NCBI GenBank assembly: GCA_964444125.1
Contig: CAYUFB010000007.1
Location: forward strand, 1 to 47,202
DNA from: CAYUFB01 sp964444125
GTDB taxonomy: Bacteria; Patescibacteriota; Dojkabacteria; B142; JAFGMG01
Reading direction: 5' to 3'
DNA: 47,202 nucleotides
A program made the position numbers and the translations under genes. Of the stretch, positions 32,458-40,807 are shown piece by piece. How positions within the stretch are numbered: position 1 is the stretch's first letter; each line of letters opens with the position of its first letter. The notes under the pieces were generated by a model, which saw only the letters and a list, made by a program, of their open reading frames with translations, did not search any database and was not told the origin of the DNA.

Positions 32458-33960
32458 TTATGACAAATACTTTTGTTTAACTATTGTTAATAGACTTTCT
32501 TTTTCATTAAGAAGTGGATCATCAAGAACCAGCTCCAACAACTCTCTTAGTATAGCTCCTATAGTAGGACCATCCTCTATTCCAATTTGCTTCAAGTCAT
32601 CGCCATTTATTACCAAATCCGTAATTTTTAGTACACTATCTTGTTCTAATATGTGAGCGATTCTCTTTTCCAAAGCATCTATTTCTATCGTACTAAACGT
32701 ACTTTTTGGATTCGCAGTTGCATCTGCTATTCTCAACTTGATTAAATCATTTATATTATTGATACCTCCAACTCGAGATATAAACCTTCGAACAGCACCG
32801 TCAGACCACCCACCAACCACTTTTGCCATTGATTTTTCGAGTTTTTCTAAATCCTCGAGTCCCAATACATAATCCTCGGATATATTTTGCGCTTTTCTCC
32901 AATCGGCAGAGGGATAATAAAACATATGATGTCTAACCAAGTTTACCGTCTGTTCTATCTCTTTATTAGAAAACTTGAGACGTGTCATTATCTTTTTTGT
33001 CATTTCTGCACCAACAATATCGTGCTTGAAAAAATGAACCCCAGTTTTATCTTCCAAATATGTATCTGGTTTTCCGATATCGTGAAAAAGAGCCGCTAAT
33101 TTGACTTCATCTTGTGCAAGATCTACAACATTTAGAGTATGATCAAAAACATCTTCAACATGATATTCTGGCTGATTCACTCCCACACACCTAAGCAATT
33201 CGGGAATAAATATCTCCAAAATTCCACATTCATACAATAAGCGAATTCCTTTTGAAGGCTTTGGGGATTTCATCAATATCTTCATTAGTTCATCTCTAAA
33301 TCTCTCAATTGATATTTGACCAACTATCGCAAGTACTTCTTTAATTGTAGAAAAAGTCTTTTCCTCAATCTTGAAATTTAATTGTGATGCCAATCTACAA
33401 GCTCTTACCGGCCGCAAACCATCCTCCTTAAATCTTTCCAACGGGTCTCCCACAGCCCGAATTATACCATTATCCAAATCATCCAAGCCTTCAAATATAT
33501 CGAATATCAATTCATCAAATGTTGCTCCTTGATCATCAAAATCATTTAAATTTATCGCCAGGGCGTTAATTGTGAAATCCCTTCTTGATAAATCTTCTTT
33601 TATATCTTTCGTAAATTCTACTTTTGATGGCCATCTACCTCCATAATAATCACTTTCTGAACGATAAGTAGTGACTTCGACATTATGTCTCTCTCCCATT
33701 TTATCCTCCATTACTACTGTAATTGTTCCAAATTTTGCCCCAGTAGCTATTGCTTTCGGGAATATTGACTCCACTTGCTGTGGGGAAGCATTTGTCGCGA
33801 TATCAAAATCTGAAGGAATTTTTCCTAACAACAAATCTCTCACCGAACCTCCCACCAAATATGCTTCAAATTCATTTGAATCTAATACTTCTCCAGTCCT
33901 TTGAACATAATCAGGAATATTCCTTCTTAAATATTCTATTGAAGCGATCTTGTCAACCAT
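32458..33960 (-). CDS. cca: CCA tRNA nucleotidyltransferase with HD domain
   Basis: Adds CCA to tRNA 3' ends; the tRNA-Leu in this window needs it. The class II nucleotidyltransferase head has YLVGGSVRDLLLG at about 34-46, DFDIATNASP as the metal-binding carboxylates, EVTTYRSES and RRDFTINALAIN. The RNA-binding neck (LRPVRACRLASQLNF) follows, then an HD domain (ALFHDIGKPDT ... VRHH) at about 285-350. At 500 residues it is in the range of HD-containing CCA enzymes. It starts 19 bases after recR and has no Shine-Dalgarno sequence. A poly(A) polymerase function is possible by homology but less likely. Confidence 0.95.
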   Translation of the reverse strand: MVDKIASIEYLRRNIPDYVQRTGEVLDSNEFEAYLVGGSVRDLLLGKIPSDFDIATNASPQQVESIFPKAIATGAKFGTITVVMEDKMGERHNVEVTTYRSESDYYGGRWPSKVEFTKDIKEDLSRRDFTINALAINLNDFDDQGATFDELIFDIFEGLDDLDNGIIRAVGDPLERFKEDGLRPVRACRLASQLNFKIEEKTFSTIKEVLAIVGQISIERFRDELMKILMKSPKPSKGIRLLYECGILEIFIPELLRCVGVNQPEYHVEDVFDHTLNVVDLAQDEVKLAALFHDIGKPDTYLEDKTGVHFFKHDIVGAEMTKKIMTRLKFSNKEIEQTVNLVRHHMFYYPSADWRKAQNISEDYVLGLEDLEKLEKSMAKVVGGWSDGAVRRFISRVGGINNINDLIKLRIADATANPKSTFSTIEIDALEKRIAHILEQDSVLKITDLVINGDDLKQIGIEDGPTIGAILRELLELVLDDPLLNEKESLLTIVKQKYLS

Positions 33961-33979
33961 TAGTAATACGTGCTAATAA

Positions 33980-34588
33980 TTACGAAACATCCACCCTAGC
34001 AACGAACGCACTACCTAGCGTAGATTTATCCAAATAGTCCAAATCAACTCCTCTAGATATACCTCTTGCCAATCTTGAAATAATACCCCCATATCCATTC
34101 TTTTTTAATAATCCTGAAATATATAAAATTGTCGACTCTCCTTCCATGTCAGTATTTAATGCAAAAACTACTTCACTAATACTAATCTTCCTTATTCTTT
34201 CAAGCAACTCACCTACCCTCAATTCATCAACAGATACGCCTCTCATTGGGGAAATCAATCCGCCCAAAACATGATATCTTCCATCGAAAACGCCTGCCTC
34301 CTCTATAGCAACCAAATCGAAGGAATCCTCTACCACCATAACGACATCTTTCCTTCTTTCATTACTTGAACAGATTGGACAAATATCCTTCTCGGAAAGC
34401 CCAAAACACATCGAACAAGTTGATACATTTTTCCTAGCAGTCAATATTTTCTCTGCTAAATTTCTCGAAACCCCTTGTGGCGCCTTTTGCAAAAAAAGTG
34501 CCATTCTTGCTGCCGACTTTGGACCCACCCCTGGCAACAAAGAAAGATCCTCAATTAATTCATCTATCTGTGATGGCAAAAATTTCAT
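33980..34588 (-). CDS. recR: Recombination protein RecR
   Basis: RecR forms a DNA clamp and loads RecA with RecO in gap repair. The 202-residue protein has the helix-hairpin-helix (LSLLPGVGPKSAARMALFL) at about 15-33, the zinc finger Cys58, Cys61, Cys70, Cys73 (CSMCFGLSEKDICPIC), and a Toprim domain (VVEDSFDLVAIEE, YHVLGGLISPMRGV). The dnaX-ybaB-recR order is one of the most conserved in bacteria. recR starts almost directly at the ybaB stop, implying coupled translation. Confidence 0.97.
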   Translation of the reverse strand: MKFLPSQIDELIEDLSLLPGVGPKSAARMALFLQKAPQGVSRNLAEKILTARKNVSTCSMCFGLSEKDICPICSSNERRKDVVMVVEDSFDLVAIEEAGVFDGRYHVLGGLISPMRGVSVDELRVGELLERIRKISISEVVFALNTDMEGESTILYISGLLKKNGYGGIISRLARGISRGVDLDYLDKSTLGSAFVARVDVS

Positions 34589-34589
34589 A

Positions 34590-34889
34590 TTAGATACCCA
34601 ACATTGATTTCATTTTATCTAAATTCAAATCCTGTGCCATTTCTTTTTGTGACTTTTTCGACGCCTCCTTGAATGCTTCCTTTAATCCCTTAACTAGATC
34701 TACCTTTTTTGCGGGATTTAACAATTCCTCTGCAATATCAATGGATTCAATTTCTTGAACACCATTAATTTGAATCTTTACTAGTGAATCATTTGATTCC
34801 CCTGTAATTTTAAGATTCTTCATTCTTTTCTGCATTTTTCTGGCCTCTCTTTGTAGATTATACATATCTTTTAATTGACCAAATGCCAT
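34590..34889 (-). CDS. YbaB/EbfC-family nucleoid-associated protein
   Basis: Small DNA-binding dimer encoded between dnaX and recR in most bacteria. The 99-residue protein has the N-terminal helix (LKDMYNLQREARKMQKRMKNL in parts), the beta segment SNDSLVKIQINGVQEIESIDIAEELL in parts, and a C-terminal helix with EAFKEASKKSQKEMA. Length and motif order are normal. It lies 40 bases after dnaX. Confidence 0.93.
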   Translation of the reverse strand: MAFGQLKDMYNLQREARKMQKRMKNLKITGESNDSLVKIQINGVQEIESIDIAEELLNPAKKVDLVKGLKEAFKEASKKSQKEMAQDLNLDKMKSMLGI

Positions 34890-34928
34890 AATAAGAAAAA
34901 TAATAATTATAAATACAAGACAATATTA

Positions 34929-36482
34929 CTATATATCCTCAAATATTTCCTCTACCAAGTTCTCATTTGAATCATTTTTATTTGTTTCATAGACTTGTTT
35001 TACTAAGCTTGCGTCTACTATTGACTCAATGGACAATTTTGCGCCATATATTTCCTCTAATAAACCTGAAAGGATTTGACGACTTCTTACTGAATCGATA
35101 CGCTGTTTATGGAATTTATAAGCTACATGAATTTCTAATATCCCATTTTTACAATTACTAATTTCAGAGGTAGCTAAAATTGCGTAAAGGTGATGATTCA
35201 ATTTCTTTACTTTTTCAAGAACGGCCCCCCAAGATTCTTTAATATCATCTTTCGAAATATTCACATCATTTTCCTCAACTTCCAACAATTGCTTTTGTTT
35301 ATTATCTACAACCCCCACCTTTTCGTCAGACTTTGATTGTACATTTTCTGGTACGTATGTGGGACTTGTTTTAAGATTTTTCTCACCTTTTTGTTCATTT
35401 ACTGGTAGAATTCGAGGTGTATTTTTTGTATTTGAATCTTGTTTACCAACCTCCAAGGTATATTCATATAGAAAGATTTCCAAAGGTAACGATAGGATGG
35501 CCGCATCTTTAAGTTTAGACAAGACATCCGATAATCCTGATATCAATTTGATCATATTTCTTATATTATCCATTGATCGAGTCTCATAACTTTTGCGCAC
35601 TCTCTTACGAACCTCAAATATTGAATCACGTACTAATTGCTCTATCGCATATCCATCAGCAATCAATTTTTCAAGGTATGAAATTGTATCTTGCGTATTA
35701 CATTCAATAACTAGATCAACAAAATGCAAAACACTAGAACCCGAAACTAGCCCCATTGCATCTTCCAAATCTTCCAAATTGACTTTTTTGTCTTTCTTTG
35801 TTTCAATATCAAGTACTTTTGCTAGTATACTTTCGCTATCACGGAAGCTTCCTCCAGAAAGATCAAATATCTTTTTATACACTTCTTCCTCCACCTCAAC
35901 TTTTTCTCTTTCTACAATCATGGAAAGCTTAGTTTTTAGTTCTTCATAACTTGCTAATTTCAGATCAAATCTCTGAACTCTAGAGATAATTGTCAATGGT
36001 ATTTTATGGACCTCTGTGGTAGCCATTATGAATACAACGTGTTTAGGTGGCTCTTCGAGCGTCTTTAATAGTGCATTAAATGCCTCTTTGGTGAGCATAT
36101 GGACCTCATCTATGATGTACACCTTTCTCTTTCCTTTCGAGGGTACAAAACTTACATTTTCTTTCAGTTGACGAATTTCTTCTATACCCCGATTAGACGC
36201 AGCATCAATTTCAACAAGATCCAAAAAGGTTCCATTTTGTATAGACATGCAATTTGCACATTTATTACAAGAGTCAGCATTTACTGGTGATAAACAATTG
36301 AGGGATTTAGCAATTAACCTAGCAAGACTAGTCTTGCCGGTACCCCTAGGTCCGGATAATAAATATGCATGCGCAATATTGTCCTTTTTTATGGAGTTTA
36401 ACAAAACCTTTTTGACCAAATCCTGGCCCACAACATCAGCGAAGCTCTGTGGCCTATATTTTCTATATAATGCTATAGACAT
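34929..36482 (-). CDS. dnaX: DNA polymerase III subunit gamma/tau
   Basis: Clamp-loader ATPase that holds the replisome together. The 517-residue protein has Walker A GPRGTGKT at 44-51, zinc cysteines 63, 72, 75 and 78, the DEVH Walker B (IIDEVHMLTKEAFNALL), sensor 1 ATTEVHKIP and the SRVQRFD arginine finger. Domain III reaches about residue 350. The C-terminal part is short and rich in K, N and E, then a small alpha/beta tau-like domain (about 410-490, HLYAILATSEI). I see no A-rich slippage site for gamma production. It follows rpsU by 14 bases and leads dnaX-ybaB-recR. Confidence 0.96.
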   Translation of the reverse strand: MSIALYRKYRPQSFADVVGQDLVKKVLLNSIKKDNIAHAYLLSGPRGTGKTSLARLIAKSLNCLSPVNADSCNKCANCMSIQNGTFLDLVEIDAASNRGIEEIRQLKENVSFVPSKGKRKVYIIDEVHMLTKEAFNALLKTLEEPPKHVVFIMATTEVHKIPLTIISRVQRFDLKLASYEELKTKLSMIVEREKVEVEEEVYKKIFDLSGGSFRDSESILAKVLDIETKKDKKVNLEDLEDAMGLVSGSSVLHFVDLVIECNTQDTISYLEKLIADGYAIEQLVRDSIFEVRKRVRKSYETRSMDNIRNMIKLISGLSDVLSKLKDAAILSLPLEIFLYEYTLEVGKQDSNTKNTPRILPVNEQKGEKNLKTSPTYVPENVQSKSDEKVGVVDNKQKQLLEVEENDVNISKDDIKESWGAVLEKVKKLNHHLYAILATSEISNCKNGILEIHVAYKFHKQRIDSVRSRQILSGLLEEIYGAKLSIESIVDASLVKQVYETNKNDSNENLVEEIFEDI

Positions 36483-36496
36483 TGTATCTTGAAAAA

Positions 36497-36718
36497 CTAT
36501 TTAACTCCTTTGCCCTTTAGTCTCTGTCTTCTAGAAGCAGTCCTTCTTCTTCTTTTTTGCTTAGCAAATTCTTTCTTTACTTCATGTCTTTCAGCAGTAG
36601 GTTTTATACGATACCTTCTCTTTTCAAATTCTTCGGGAATATTTTCACGGATTGCTTCTCTCCAAAGCATTTTAAGAGCCTGATCTATTGGAACATCATC
36701 ATGCACGATTACTGACAT
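36497..36718 (-). CDS. rpsU: 30S ribosomal protein S21 (bS21)
   Basis: bS21 sits next to the anti-Shine-Dalgarno end of 16S rRNA. The 73-residue protein begins SVIVHDDVPIDQALKMLWRE and has the basic arginine-rich C-terminus typical of the family (FAKQKRRRRTASRRQRLKG). It is the only gene in this window with a strong Shine-Dalgarno sequence, AAGGAGGTG with a 7-base spacer. Two TATAAT boxes and an rseP terminator precede it. In Flavobacterium and relatives, rpsU keeps a strong SD and is regulated by bS21 levels; the same logic may apply here. dnaX follows. Confidence 0.96.
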   Translation of the reverse strand: MSVIVHDDVPIDQALKMLWREAIRENIPEEFEKRRYRIKPTAERHEVKKEFAKQKRRRRTASRRQRLKGKGVK

Positions 36719-36725
36719 TACGATT

Positions 36726-36734
36726 CACCTCCTT
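36726..36734 (-). promoter_or_regulatory. Strong Shine-Dalgarno sequence of rpsU
   Basis: AAGGAGGTG, nearly the full anti-SD complement, lies 7 bases before the rpsU ATG. No other start in the window has anything close. Confidence 0.9.
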
Positions 36735-36754
36735 ATTAATTAAAATATTGGTAA

Positions 36755-36760
36755 ATTATA
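36755..36760 (-). promoter_or_regulatory. Extended -10 box for rpsU
   Basis: TGGTATAAT is an extended -10 motif preceded by seven T. The expected transcript start near 36748 gives a 30-base leader holding the Shine-Dalgarno sequence. A second TATAAT lies at 36778-36783 across the rseP stop codon. Confidence 0.65.
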
Positions 36761-36762
36761 CC

Positions 36763-36787
36763 AAAAAAACGTGATAGATTATACCAC
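36763..36787 (-). terminator. Intrinsic terminator overlapping the rseP stop codon
   Basis: GTGGTA (36782-36787) pairs with TATCAC (36771-36776) around a 5-base loop, with one G-T pair, and one base later a run of seven T follows. The stem contains the rseP TAA, and the T run doubles as the spacer before the rpsU -10 box. Confidence 0.55.
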
Positions 36788-38389
36788 CTGTCTTATGAAT
36801 TTACCTATAACCCCAAGCCAAATATCTTTTAGAATAATCAAAATACTAAAGCCAACGAGGATATAAAATGATGTCTGCGCTATTTTCTCCTTGACCGAGG
36901 GGCGAATCGGTGATCCCTTGATCTTTTCTACAAACATAAACATTATTTGCCCACCATCTAGAAGTGGAATTGGCAATATATTCATAAAGGCCAAAGCAAC
37001 GCTGATAATAGCAACAGTATTAATTATATTTAAATAATCTCTACTTACCACCATTCTACTTAAGTATTGTTCACCTACTCCCCAAACACTGCTTACTGTT
37101 TGTGAGGCAAGCTCAGCATCTTTTGTATCAATTGAGATCTTTATTATTTTTGCTAAAGCCACTGGATTGTAACCCGTTATATTTATAGCATGATATACAC
37201 CCTGCAGAAGACCTTTCCCTGAATAATCAAGGTGATAGTAACCTGGATAGAAAGCCTTATAAACATTATACTTAGCGCCTAATAGTGGTACATCTCCACT
37301 TTTTTCATTTAACAATACAGTCTTTTCTACAATCGAACCATCTTCTTTGAGTATCATAAAACTTGTATCTAATCCGGCATTATGTTGTAAGATTTCGAGA
37401 AACAAATCTTTATCAACTAATTCTAATTCTTCAGAATTTATGCTTAAAATAATGTCATTTTTTTCAAGTCCCCCCTTGTTGGCAGGAGAATCCTCATTTA
37501 TTTCTAAGAAAATTACTCTATTTTGGATTTCTGGATCAATGTTAGTATCAATACCATCCGAATTCAAAATAACATTTTTCTCAAGGATTTTCCCTTCACC
37601 AAACACAAAGTATTTAACCTTTACTTCTTCGTTTTCTATTGATTCCCAAATACTAGCAAGTTGTTCTTGATCTCTTATAATGGAATTATTTATAGCTAAC
37701 AACTGTATTGGGGATACTTCTCCATTTCTAAAAAATTTCTTTTCCAAGTCTTTATTGTAAAAGTGTTCTAAAACAGGCTTATAATGCACTTCTTCTTGGG
37801 TTCCTATAAAATTATAATCAGCAATATAAGCAATTTCGGTTTTCTGATTGGTCATAAACAAAAAAATGTTGAAGAAAATAACCGCCACAAAAAAATTCAT
37901 AACTACTCCGGCAACAAAGACAAAGAATTGTTGGTAAGCAGACTTGTTATCAAAGTAAGAGTTACTATTGGTTAATTGATATTTATAAACAAAGTCCAGT
38001 AATTTTAATCTATCTTCTTTTTCAAGTTTACTATGATTGATCTTCTCTATCCTGGAAATGATTGAACCATTTGAAGCATTTATGCTTCTTAATAAAGATT
38101 CGTAAATAGCAATATCATCCTTGGAAAATTTCTTTTTATCAACTCTTTGAAAACTTGAAGGGTCTTGATCTCCCAATATTTTTACGTATCCACCTAAAGG
38201 GAGCCAGTTAATTTTGTAAATTGTATCTTTGTATTTATACGCCCATATTGATGGTCCAAAACCGAATGCAAATTCTTCGACCTCTACCCCGATGGACTTG
38301 GCAGCCAGAAAATGGCCCAACTCATGCACAAACACAAGTAACCCCAAGATGGCAATTAACAGAATAATAGTAAATATTGCATCTAACAT
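36779..38389 (-). CDS. rseP: RseP-type site-2 zinc metalloprotease (M50)
   Basis: Intramembrane protease that cleaves membrane regulators and leftover signal peptides. HELGH at 22-26 lies in the first membrane helix and LDGGQ in the last third (NILPIPLLDGGQIMF) supplies the aspartate. A PDZ domain is near 290-360 (SPANKGGLEKNDIILSIN). At 536 residues it is longer than the usual 350-450: an extra charged stretch of about 75 residues (roughly 75-150, DPSSFQRVDKKKFS onward) lies between the first helix and the second. It ends rpsB-tsf-frr-rseP and lacks the usual uppS-cdsA-dxr between frr and rseP. Its stop codon overlaps a terminator and a TATAAT box. Confidence 0.93.
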   Translation of the reverse strand: MLDAIFTIILLIAILGLLVFVHELGHFLAAKSIGVEVEEFAFGFGPSIWAYKYKDTIYKINWLPLGGYVKILGDQDPSSFQRVDKKKFSKDDIAIYESLLRSINASNGSIISRIEKINHSKLEKEDRLKLLDFVYKYQLTNSNSYFDNKSAYQQFFVFVAGVVMNFFVAVIFFNIFLFMTNQKTEIAYIADYNFIGTQEEVHYKPVLEHFYNKDLEKKFFRNGEVSPIQLLAINNSIIRDQEQLASIWESIENEEVKVKYFVFGEGKILEKNVILNSDGIDTNIDPEIQNRVIFLEINEDSPANKGGLEKNDIILSINSEELELVDKDLFLEILQHNAGLDTSFMILKEDGSIVEKTVLLNEKSGDVPLLGAKYNVYKAFYPGYYHLDYSGKGLLQGVYHAINITGYNPVALAKIIKISIDTKDAELASQTVSSVWGVGEQYLSRMVVSRDYLNIINTVAIISVALAFMNILPIPLLDGGQIMFMFVEKIKGSPIRPSVKEKIAQTSFYILVGFSILIILKDIWLGVIGKFIRQVV

Positions 38390-38446
38390 GGTAATTTATG
38401 ATAAACGAAGTTATTCTAGCACACCAAACTCAGAAATCGAAGTGGC

Positions 38447-39004
38447 TCATATTTTCATAAGCTCTGCTTCTTTTTCGGAGCTTATCTTATCTATTTCTTT
38501 ATTTATTTGATCGACCTTGTCTTGAAGAAGCTTCTCTTGGCGTTTTTTCTCATCTTCACCAATTGGATTCTTTTTGTCGTCTTCCTGCATGTTTAATAAC
38601 ACCTCTTTTCTAATTTGTCTCACTCTTATCTTCTGATCTTCAGCTTTTTGTTTTAATAGTTTGACATATTCAAGCCTTCGCTCTTGCGTTAATGGAGGGA
38701 CTGGGAGCCTAATCATTTCTGCATCCACAATTGGAGCAATACCTATATCAGCAATCTCAACTGCCTTTTTTATTTCTGGTAATAATGTCTTGTCCCAAGG
38801 CTGAATAACCAGCAAAGTTGGATCCGCCACACTCACATTTGCCAATTGATCGATTGGCATTTGTTGTCCGTACGCATTTACCTTGATACCTGATACTAAA
38901 TCTGGATTGGCTCGACCACTTCTCAGTTTTGACAATTCGGAATTGAAATAATCCAATGAAGCGGAAAAAGCCTCGTCAATATTTTGCATATTGATGACCG
39001 ACAT
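38447..39004 (-). CDS. frr: Ribosome recycling factor
   Basis: RRF splits post-termination ribosomes with EF-G. I place the start at the ATG at 39004 (MSVINMQNIDEAF), giving 185 residues, the family norm; the longer frame from 39049 overlaps tsf. The signature LSKLRSGRANPDLVSGIKV is followed by PIDQLANVSVADPTLLVIQPWD and the C-terminal three-helix region (LTQERRLEYVKLLKQKAED; RQIRKEVL). It has its own TATAAT over the tsf stop. rseP follows by 57 bases. Confidence 0.95.
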   Translation of the reverse strand: MSVINMQNIDEAFSASLDYFNSELSKLRSGRANPDLVSGIKVNAYGQQMPIDQLANVSVADPTLLVIQPWDKTLLPEIKKAVEIADIGIAPIVDAEMIRLPVPPLTQERRLEYVKLLKQKAEDQKIRVRQIRKEVLLNMQEDDKKNPIGEDEKKRQEKLLQDKVDQINKEIDKISSEKEAELMKI

Positions 39005-39011
39005 GGATATC

Positions 39012-39029
39012 AAATAATAATTATTATTT
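39012..39029. promoter_or_regulatory. Perfect 18-bp palindrome in the frr leader
   Basis: AAATAATAATTATTATTT lies exactly between the frr -10 box and the ATG, covering the expected transcript start. It could be an operator or, in RNA, a short hairpin; AT-rich chance is also possible. Confidence 0.35.
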
Positions 39030-39035
39030 ATTATA
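39030..39035 (-). promoter_or_regulatory. -10 box for frr overlapping the tsf stop codon
   Basis: GAGGTATAAT contains the tsf TAA stop within TATAAT. The expected start near 39023 leaves a leader of about 19 bases with no Shine-Dalgarno sequence. Confidence 0.5.
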
Positions 39036-39645
39036 CCTCTAATCCACAACTACTTGTAGGGCCTGCCAACTCAAATCTCACAAATCTACCTATCTCTATT
39101 TTCTCCCCAATTGCAGCAACAGCCTCGTTGATTACATCCTTCACTTTCTTAGAGTCATCTTTGACATAGGCTTGTTCTAATAAGACGACTTCCTGATAGA
39201 ATTTTGATAACTTGCCCTCTAATATTTTTTCTTTTACTTGCTCAGTTTTACCTTCTAGATCCTTGTTATATACAGATTTTTCTTTCTCCAAAACATCTGC
39301 TGGAATATCTTCAATATTTATATATTCTGGGTTTGAAGCTGCAACGTGAATAGCAATATCATGTGCCAAGTTTCTAAATTTTTCATTTCTCGAGGCAAAA
39401 TCAGTCTCACTATTTAATTCTAATAATACTCCAATACTACCCTCTCCATGAATATAATGAGCTATAAATCCATTTTCTGCGGATCTTCCTGCTCTTTTCG
39501 CTGCTTTTGCAACGCCTTTTTCTCTTAGATATAACACTGCCTTTTCCATATCCCCTTTCGAAACTTCCAATGCCTCCTTGACTTGATGCAAACCAACACC
39601 AGTTCTTTTTCGTAGTTCTTTTATTTGATCTAGTGAAATCGACAT
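39031..39645 (-). CDS. tsf: Elongation factor Ts
   Basis: EF-Ts recharges EF-Tu by nucleotide exchange. The 204-residue protein has the N-terminal UBA-like domain (IKELRKRTGVGLHQVKEALE, KGDMEKAVLYLREKG), GFIAHYIH, and the core ETDFASRNEKFRNLAHDIAIHVAA in overlapping parts. It is of the short single-core type of about 200 residues, like that of Thermus, rather than the 280-residue E. coli form. It follows rpsB by 16 bases. The TATAAATAAT before the ATG could be a local promoter. Confidence 0.96.
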   Translation of the reverse strand: MSISLDQIKELRKRTGVGLHQVKEALEVSKGDMEKAVLYLREKGVAKAAKRAGRSAENGFIAHYIHGEGSIGVLLELNSETDFASRNEKFRNLAHDIAIHVAASNPEYINIEDIPADVLEKEKSVYNKDLEGKTEQVKEKILEGKLSKFYQEVVLLEQAYVKDDSKKVKDVINEAVAAIGEKIEIGRFVRFELAGPTSSCGLEV

Positions 39646-39661
39646 ATTATTTATATAAAAT

Positions 39662-40807
39662 TTAAGAATTTAATATCTCAAGTGCTGCTTTTTCTCCAAT
39701 ACCTTTTATTGCGACCAAATCCTCCTGACTCATTTTTTTTGCATCAGCCAATTTAATTTTAGCATCCTTAAGAGCCTTTAATGTTCTTGCAGACACTTCT
39801 GATTTAACATTCTTTTTTGGTTTTGCTACACCCTTCTTTGTTGATTTTTTGGGTTCTTCAACATTTGTTTTAGATTCTTTGGCTTTCTGTACCCTTTCTA
39901 ATATACCTTCATTTTTAAATCTTTTTGATAATTCTACTATTTTCTTTTGTCTGATAGGTGCAGCAACTTGTTGACCAGTTGAAATGTCTTCTTGGACAAC
40001 CTGTGCTACCTGTTCTTCAAGTCTGGTCTGTTTTTTGATTACAACGTCAACTTTTGAATAATCCTTGAACACATGCTTAACGCCCTTTCCTTTGTTTCCT
40101 TGTTTAACAGCTTGAGTAAACAAAGAGAATAACAATTCTATCGAAGCGATAGCATCATCGTTTGCAGGAATTGGGTAATTAACAACATTAGGATCTGCGT
40201 TTGTATCTACTACCCCAACAACTGGAATTCCGATTTTCTTGGCTTCTTTGATTGCATTTTTTTCATATTTTGTATCCAAGACAACAATCGCAGTAGGATT
40301 AATATCCATCCCCTTCACACCTGCATAAAGTCTATTAAGTCTTTCCCATTCCTTTTTCATCTTTGACACTTCGTACTTGGTCCTACCTGCTACACCACCT
40401 TCGAAATCACTCTCTAGTTTTTCGAGTCTAGCCAAACTTCTTTTGATAAAAGAGAAATTAGTAAGCAAACCACCAACCCATCTGTGAATGACAAAAAATG
40501 CACCGGCTTCAACAGCTTTGTTTTGAACAATCTCTCTTGCCTGTCTTTTTGTACCTACAAAAAGAACCTGACCTCTTGATGCAGCATCTACTAAAAATTT
40601 CAATGCTTTTTCAAGTTCTACCAAAGTCTGATCGACATCAATAATATGCAACCCATTTCTTTGAGTATATATATACTCTTCCATCAAAGGATTCCATCTT
40701 TTGACTTGATGTCCAAAATGCAAACCAGATTTTAAGAAATCTGCTACTGTAGGAATTTCAAAATCTAACTTAACCTCTTTCTCTTTTGGAGAATTGATAC
40801 TATCCAT
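39662..40807 (-). CDS. rpsB: 30S ribosomal protein S2 (uS2) with long C-terminal extension and HhH motif
   Basis: uS2 is needed for 30S assembly and S1 binding. I place the start at the ATG at 40807 (MDSINSPKEK), 381 residues; a GTG at 40846 would add 13 residues of leader-like sequence. The uS2 core has FLKSGLHFGHQVKRWNP, QRNGLHIIDVDQTL, FVGTKRQAREIV, RWVGGLLTNF and PVVGVVDTNADPNVVNYPIPANDDA in overlapping parts. Beyond about residue 245 a charged linker and a lysine-rich segment end in a helix-hairpin-helix (LVAIKGIGEKAALEIL). Usual uS2 is about 230-260 residues. It opens rpsB-tsf-frr-rseP. Confidence 0.95.
   Translation of the reverse strand: MDSINSPKEKEVKLDFEIPTVADFLKSGLHFGHQVKRWNPLMEEYIYTQRNGLHIIDVDQTLVELEKALKFLVDAASRGQVLFVGTKRQAREIVQNKAVEAGAFFVIHRWVGGLLTNFSFIKRSLARLEKLESDFEGGVAGRTKYEVSKMKKEWERLNRLYAGVKGMDINPTAIVVLDTKYEKNAIKEAKKIGIPVVGVVDTNADPNVVNYPIPANDDAIASIELLFSLFTQAVKQGNKGKGVKHVFKDYSKVDVVIKKQTRLEEQVAQVVQEDISTGQQVAAPIRQKKIVELSKRFKNEGILERVQKAKESKTNVEEPKKSTKKGVAKPKKNVKSEVSARTLKALKDAKIKLADAKKMSQEDLVAIKGIGEKAALEILNS

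Noticed and set aside
38984..39169. Plus-strand 61-codon frame over the tsf/frr junction
   Set aside because: It is antisense to two well-identified genes and has no protein similarity.
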